From: Paguma larvata
Taxonomy: Eukaryota; Chordata; Mammalia; Carnivora; Viverridae
DNA length: 64,000 bases
NCBI GenBank assembly: GCA_030068075.1
Contig: CM057825.1
Location: 122,733,239 to 122,797,238, forward strand
Reading direction: 5' to 3'
Made by a program: the position numbers and the translations under genes. Positions 60,395 to 64,000 of the stretch are shown here, one piece after another (the stretch's first letter is position 1; the number at the start of each line of letters is the position of its first letter). The notes beneath the pieces are model-generated. The model saw nothing but the letters and a program-made list of their open reading frames with translations. It was not told where the DNA came from and searched no databases.

Positions 60395-61846
60395 AACACA
60401 TGCAGGGTGCTTGAATGGATAAAAAAGCAAGACCCACCTATGTGCTGCCTACAAGAGTCTCATTCCAGAACTCGAGGCACAGGAAGATCAAAAGCGAAAA
60501 GATGGAAACACATTTATCGCAATACTCCTATCAGGCAAAACAGACTTTCACACAAAGAATACCTCAGGAGACCAAGATTACGACATAGTGATAATGGGAA
60601 CAATCTACAAGAAGACATAGCAATTGTGAATATTCATGCAATCAGCATGGAAGCACTAAAATACCTAATGCAGTGAATAACAGAACGGAAAAAATCCACA
60701 ATGATACTGTCTTAGTATAGGATTCTCACACCACTTTACAACAATGGCCAGATACTCCGATCAGAAAAACAAGATGAAAACAGTGGCTTGGGATGACACA
60801 TTGGACCCCATGCATCTACTAAGTATATGCCAAACATTCCATCCCCAAACAGCACGATACACATTCTTGTCAGGTGCACATGGAATATTCTGCAGAAGAG
60901 ATCACATGTCGGGCTGCAAAACAATCTCCACCAATTCAAAAAGATGAATGGATCACATCCATGTTTTCAGACCACTTTTCTGGTATGAAACAACCAGAAA
61001 TCAGTCACAGGGCAAGATTCAAGAAATGGAGCATCAAGAACATGCTCTAAGCAATGAATGGGTCAACCACGGAGATGAATGGAAAAGGAAACATAAGGGC
61101 CCAAAATTCTTGAGATGCCATGAAAGATCTAAGTGGAAGACGATGACAACAATGCAGGCCTACCTCACAAATAAAAATCTCCAATAAACCACCTAACCTT
61201 CCACATAAAGGAGTTAGAACAAGAAGAACAAATGAACCGCAACGACAGGCAGAAGACTTCAATGAAATCAGAAGCTCATCACGGGAAAGGATAAACACAA
61301 CTGCTGCAGCTTGAGCCAGACTCATCCACCTTCCCTCCCAAAAGATCACTAAACGAAGCAGAGATGAAAGAAGATAAAGAATGACAGACATCACAGATAT
61401 ACAAAGGATTATCACAGAACATCATGAAAAATTATACACCATCAAAATGGACCATCTACAAGAAATGCATCACACCCTACAAGCATCACCTCCAAAATTG
61501 AACCTGAAAGATATAGAAAATTTGAACAGACTGATGAAGAGCAATCAAATCCAATCCGTCCTCAACAAATTCCCAACAAACAAAAGTCCAGGATCAGACG
61601 GCTTCAGAACTGAATCCTTTCAACCGTTCAGAGTTAATACCTACTCTTAAACTATTCCAAACTATGAAAGTGGAAGACAAGTTTCCCAATTCCTTCTTTG
61701 AGGACAACATTACCCTGATACCAAACCAAATAAAGAGAGTACACAACAATAACAAAACAACAGGCCAATATCTCTGATGAACACAGATATGATAATTGAC
61801 AAGAAAGCATTTCCAATCCAAATCCAACAATGCATTTAAAAAGTTA
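60395..61846 (+). mobile_element. LINE-1 ORF2 fragment, endonuclease to reverse transcriptase start, in copy B
   Basis: It encodes in broken frames 'KKQDPPMCCLQESHSRTRG' (the endonuclease start motif region), 'NNLQEDIAIVNIHAISMEAL' and 'IQSVLNKFPTNKSPGSDGF'. It is the longer version of the LINE-1 piece that begins at 31,113 in copy A. Confidence 0.85.
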
Positions 61847-64000
61847 TTTACCTCAGGTTTCTGAGTGGCTCAGTCACTTAAGCATGTGACTCTTAGTTGG
61901 GGCTCAGGTCATGCTCTCACACTTCTGGAGTTCAAGCTCCGCATTGGGCTCTGTGCTGAAAGAAAATAGCATGTGACTTCATTTCGACATAGGATTTTGG
62001 AAACAAAACAAAGAGGCAAATAACCTGGAGACAAGAAGACAGACAGAAAAAAAATAAAGCAAACAAAACACAGACTTTTAAACACAGAGAGGAAACCGCT
62101 GCATGCCAGAGGGCAGCTGGGTGGAGGAATGGGTAAAAGACGGAAAGGAGATTAAGAATGCACTAATTGTGAGGAACATGTGGTCATATAACAATTGTGG
62201 AACCATTATAGGCTACACCTTGAAGCGAACATAATGCTCTGTTAATTACACTTGAATTTAAAAATATATAAAATAGAAATACTCTCATAGCAATAGAAGA
62301 TAAAAGTTTTAACTTTATCATCTTGGAATGACAAGTGATATATTTAGCTGATGAAATCATTACTCACCTGGAAAAATGAGACAGTGTCATAAAATTGCTC
62401 ATAAACAGATACATAATGGAGTAACGACAGCAGGCATAGAAAGCCTACATGCCATTCTTTTCCCCTGGAAATGATTATTCCCCCTTGCATCTTCCTCAGA
62501 AATGAACTCTAATTTCACTGCAAAAATTCTACATTTCTTAATTTAATATGCAAATCATAGAAGGTCACGTATAGGATCTACATTTTTCTTTCAAATTCCA
62601 CTGCATGTGGGATTATCGCACATCGAAAGCATCCAATGAATACGTGTCCACAAAATATCAAATGATGAAATCCACGAAAATGAAATGAAAGCATACTGGT
62701 GAACCTAGATAACATTTTTTATGGAACTTGGACTCAAGGTGGGATGATAGTCTCACCTGGGGGGGAAAGTTAACAGACCTACGAGAACAAATCTTGAAGC
62801 TACGAAAAGCTGCAGGCTCATCAGAAGGTGTGTCTTCTATCTCACAGTCACGGATGGAGCTTTGGAAGGATATGCAGTGAAGGTATAACTCAGGTAGGTC
62901 TACAAATACTGGAATGCAAAAATGAGCACAAAAGTTTTTTTTACGTCAAAATATATCCAACAGGGAATATAAGCATTGATTTTAATAAAGACAAAATACC
63001 ATCAGGTTTTTTCTTCTAAAATTAATTCCCGATGTTTGCTTAGGACAGTCTTACCCATACTGAGAAATGGCCTTGATATACTCTTTGCAACAGGACTAGT
63101 CACAGAGGGATCCCGTGAAGGAGCTTTTAGTAAATACTGCAACAAATTTAAAAGTATTTCAGAGGTTCTTGGGTTCATGAGAAATTAGAAAACATGCTCA
63201 AATCAGCTGAAAAGGGGGTAAGGTAACGAGTATGTTTGGAAGATATTATTGATGGGCTTCCTTCCAAAGAAGAACAGAAAGGATAATTGGAACAAGTTCT
63301 GTTGCAGGAATAATCCTGAAGTTCCGGGAGGTTCGTGACACAACATACCTGTCAGGTTTTCAGTTGTTTTCCACGAGACTTTGGAACACATACCCCTGAA
63401 AAAAAATAAAAGCATGTATGATGTGAGTGCACATTGTGTTGGTTTCTCCCTCAGGCTCTGGTTTCAGCAGGAAACCATTCTTCTAGAAGGTCCTGAGAGT
63501 CAACATTGCATATATTCCCTTCCTAACTGAACGCTGCGGTGCTTCCTCTGATTTTTGTCAGCATGTCTCCACCAAAACGATCCCGAATCTGGTACAAACC
63601 CACCCCAGCATCGCTGACGTGGCATCATGGGACGTCCTGAGTCCATAGATCCTTGGGCAAAACCCATCTTGTTCAAATCCCAGCAGGGAAAACGAGGAAC
63701 CAAGCATGCAACAGCCCAGAAAATGCAAGGGACTGTGAGGCTCACGGACCATCCAGGAGCTTCCAGGGAAGCCACCCATCGCCCCTCCTCAGGACTCAGC
63801 CCCATAACTGAGGAGATATCAAGTTGCTACAAAGCCTCCAGGGTCTCCCCCAGGCCTGGGGCAGAACCTGCTGGAAACGCAGCTCTGGCTCTTTGCCCAC
63901 ACTCAGAGCCAATGGGTCCTCGGAGGCAACGCAAACCTACGCTACTCTGAGGCGCCCTGTGTCAGAAAAGCCTATGGGACTCCTTCTCTGGCCAAGCTGC
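61065..64000 (+). repeat. Segmental duplication copy B, continues past the window
   Basis: It is collinear with 31,113-34,090 with scattered substitutions and small indels. It includes the LINE-1, the partial SINE and the unassigned sequence. It is still matching copy A at the last base, so the duplication goes on. Confidence 0.9.
61848..61965 (+). mobile_element. Partial carnivore SINE in copy B
   Basis: It is the counterpart of the SINE at 31,908, with the same flanks. Confidence 0.75.

Overview
The window is mammalian nuclear DNA, most likely from a carnivore of the cat family. At least ten tRNA-Lys-derived carnivore SINEs are present (for example near 9,224, 12,198, 19,858 and 53,407). 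Each has the usual start reading 'GGCGCCTGGGTGGCTCAG' or a close variant, a CT-rich tail region and an A-rich end. Old LINE-1 pieces and hAT-type DNA transposon relics are also present. Genes are split by GT-AG introns, and no bacterial features were seen.

The left part (about 1-31,100) is very GC-rich. It holds one large plus-strand multi-exon locus, traced here as 24 exon candidates between 467 and 30,485. Joined in order they give a long beta-strand-rich, N-glycosylation-rich, cysteine-containing sequence that reads like the lipid-binding sheet region of apolipoprotein B/vitellogenin/apolipophorin proteins. That family call is an inference from style, not a search result. Most exons keep matching splice phases, but at least six need a change of reading frame inside the exon. 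The locus is therefore probably a decaying pseudogene, or less likely a gene recorded with base-calling errors. It begins before the window and stops short of an abrupt junction near 31,113.

At about 31,113 the base composition drops, and the sequence becomes the middle of a LINE-1 ORF2 that is repeated about 29.9 kb to the right (31,121 matches 61,073; 33,736 matches 63,649). The right part thus looks like a tandem array with a repeat unit near 30 kb. Copy A is 31,113-37,330, copy B is 61,065-64,000 and runs off the window, and a shortened third copy C is 58,230-60,240.

Between A and C, on the minus strand, lies a compact intron-containing gene of the TANGO1/MIA3-cTAGE5/MIA2 family, which acts at ER exit sites in export of large secretory cargo. 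Eighteen exons (54,512 down to 38,011) join into one open frame of 495 codons plus a stop: a hydrophobic N-terminal segment, the family membrane segment, the coiled coil, and a short proline-rich tail. The tail contains a tandemly duplicated exon pair. A CCAAT motif and a TATA box lie upstream (54,900-54,921), and a poly(A) signal follows the last exon (37,871-37,876). If the array reading is right, a second copy of this gene should begin just right of the window.
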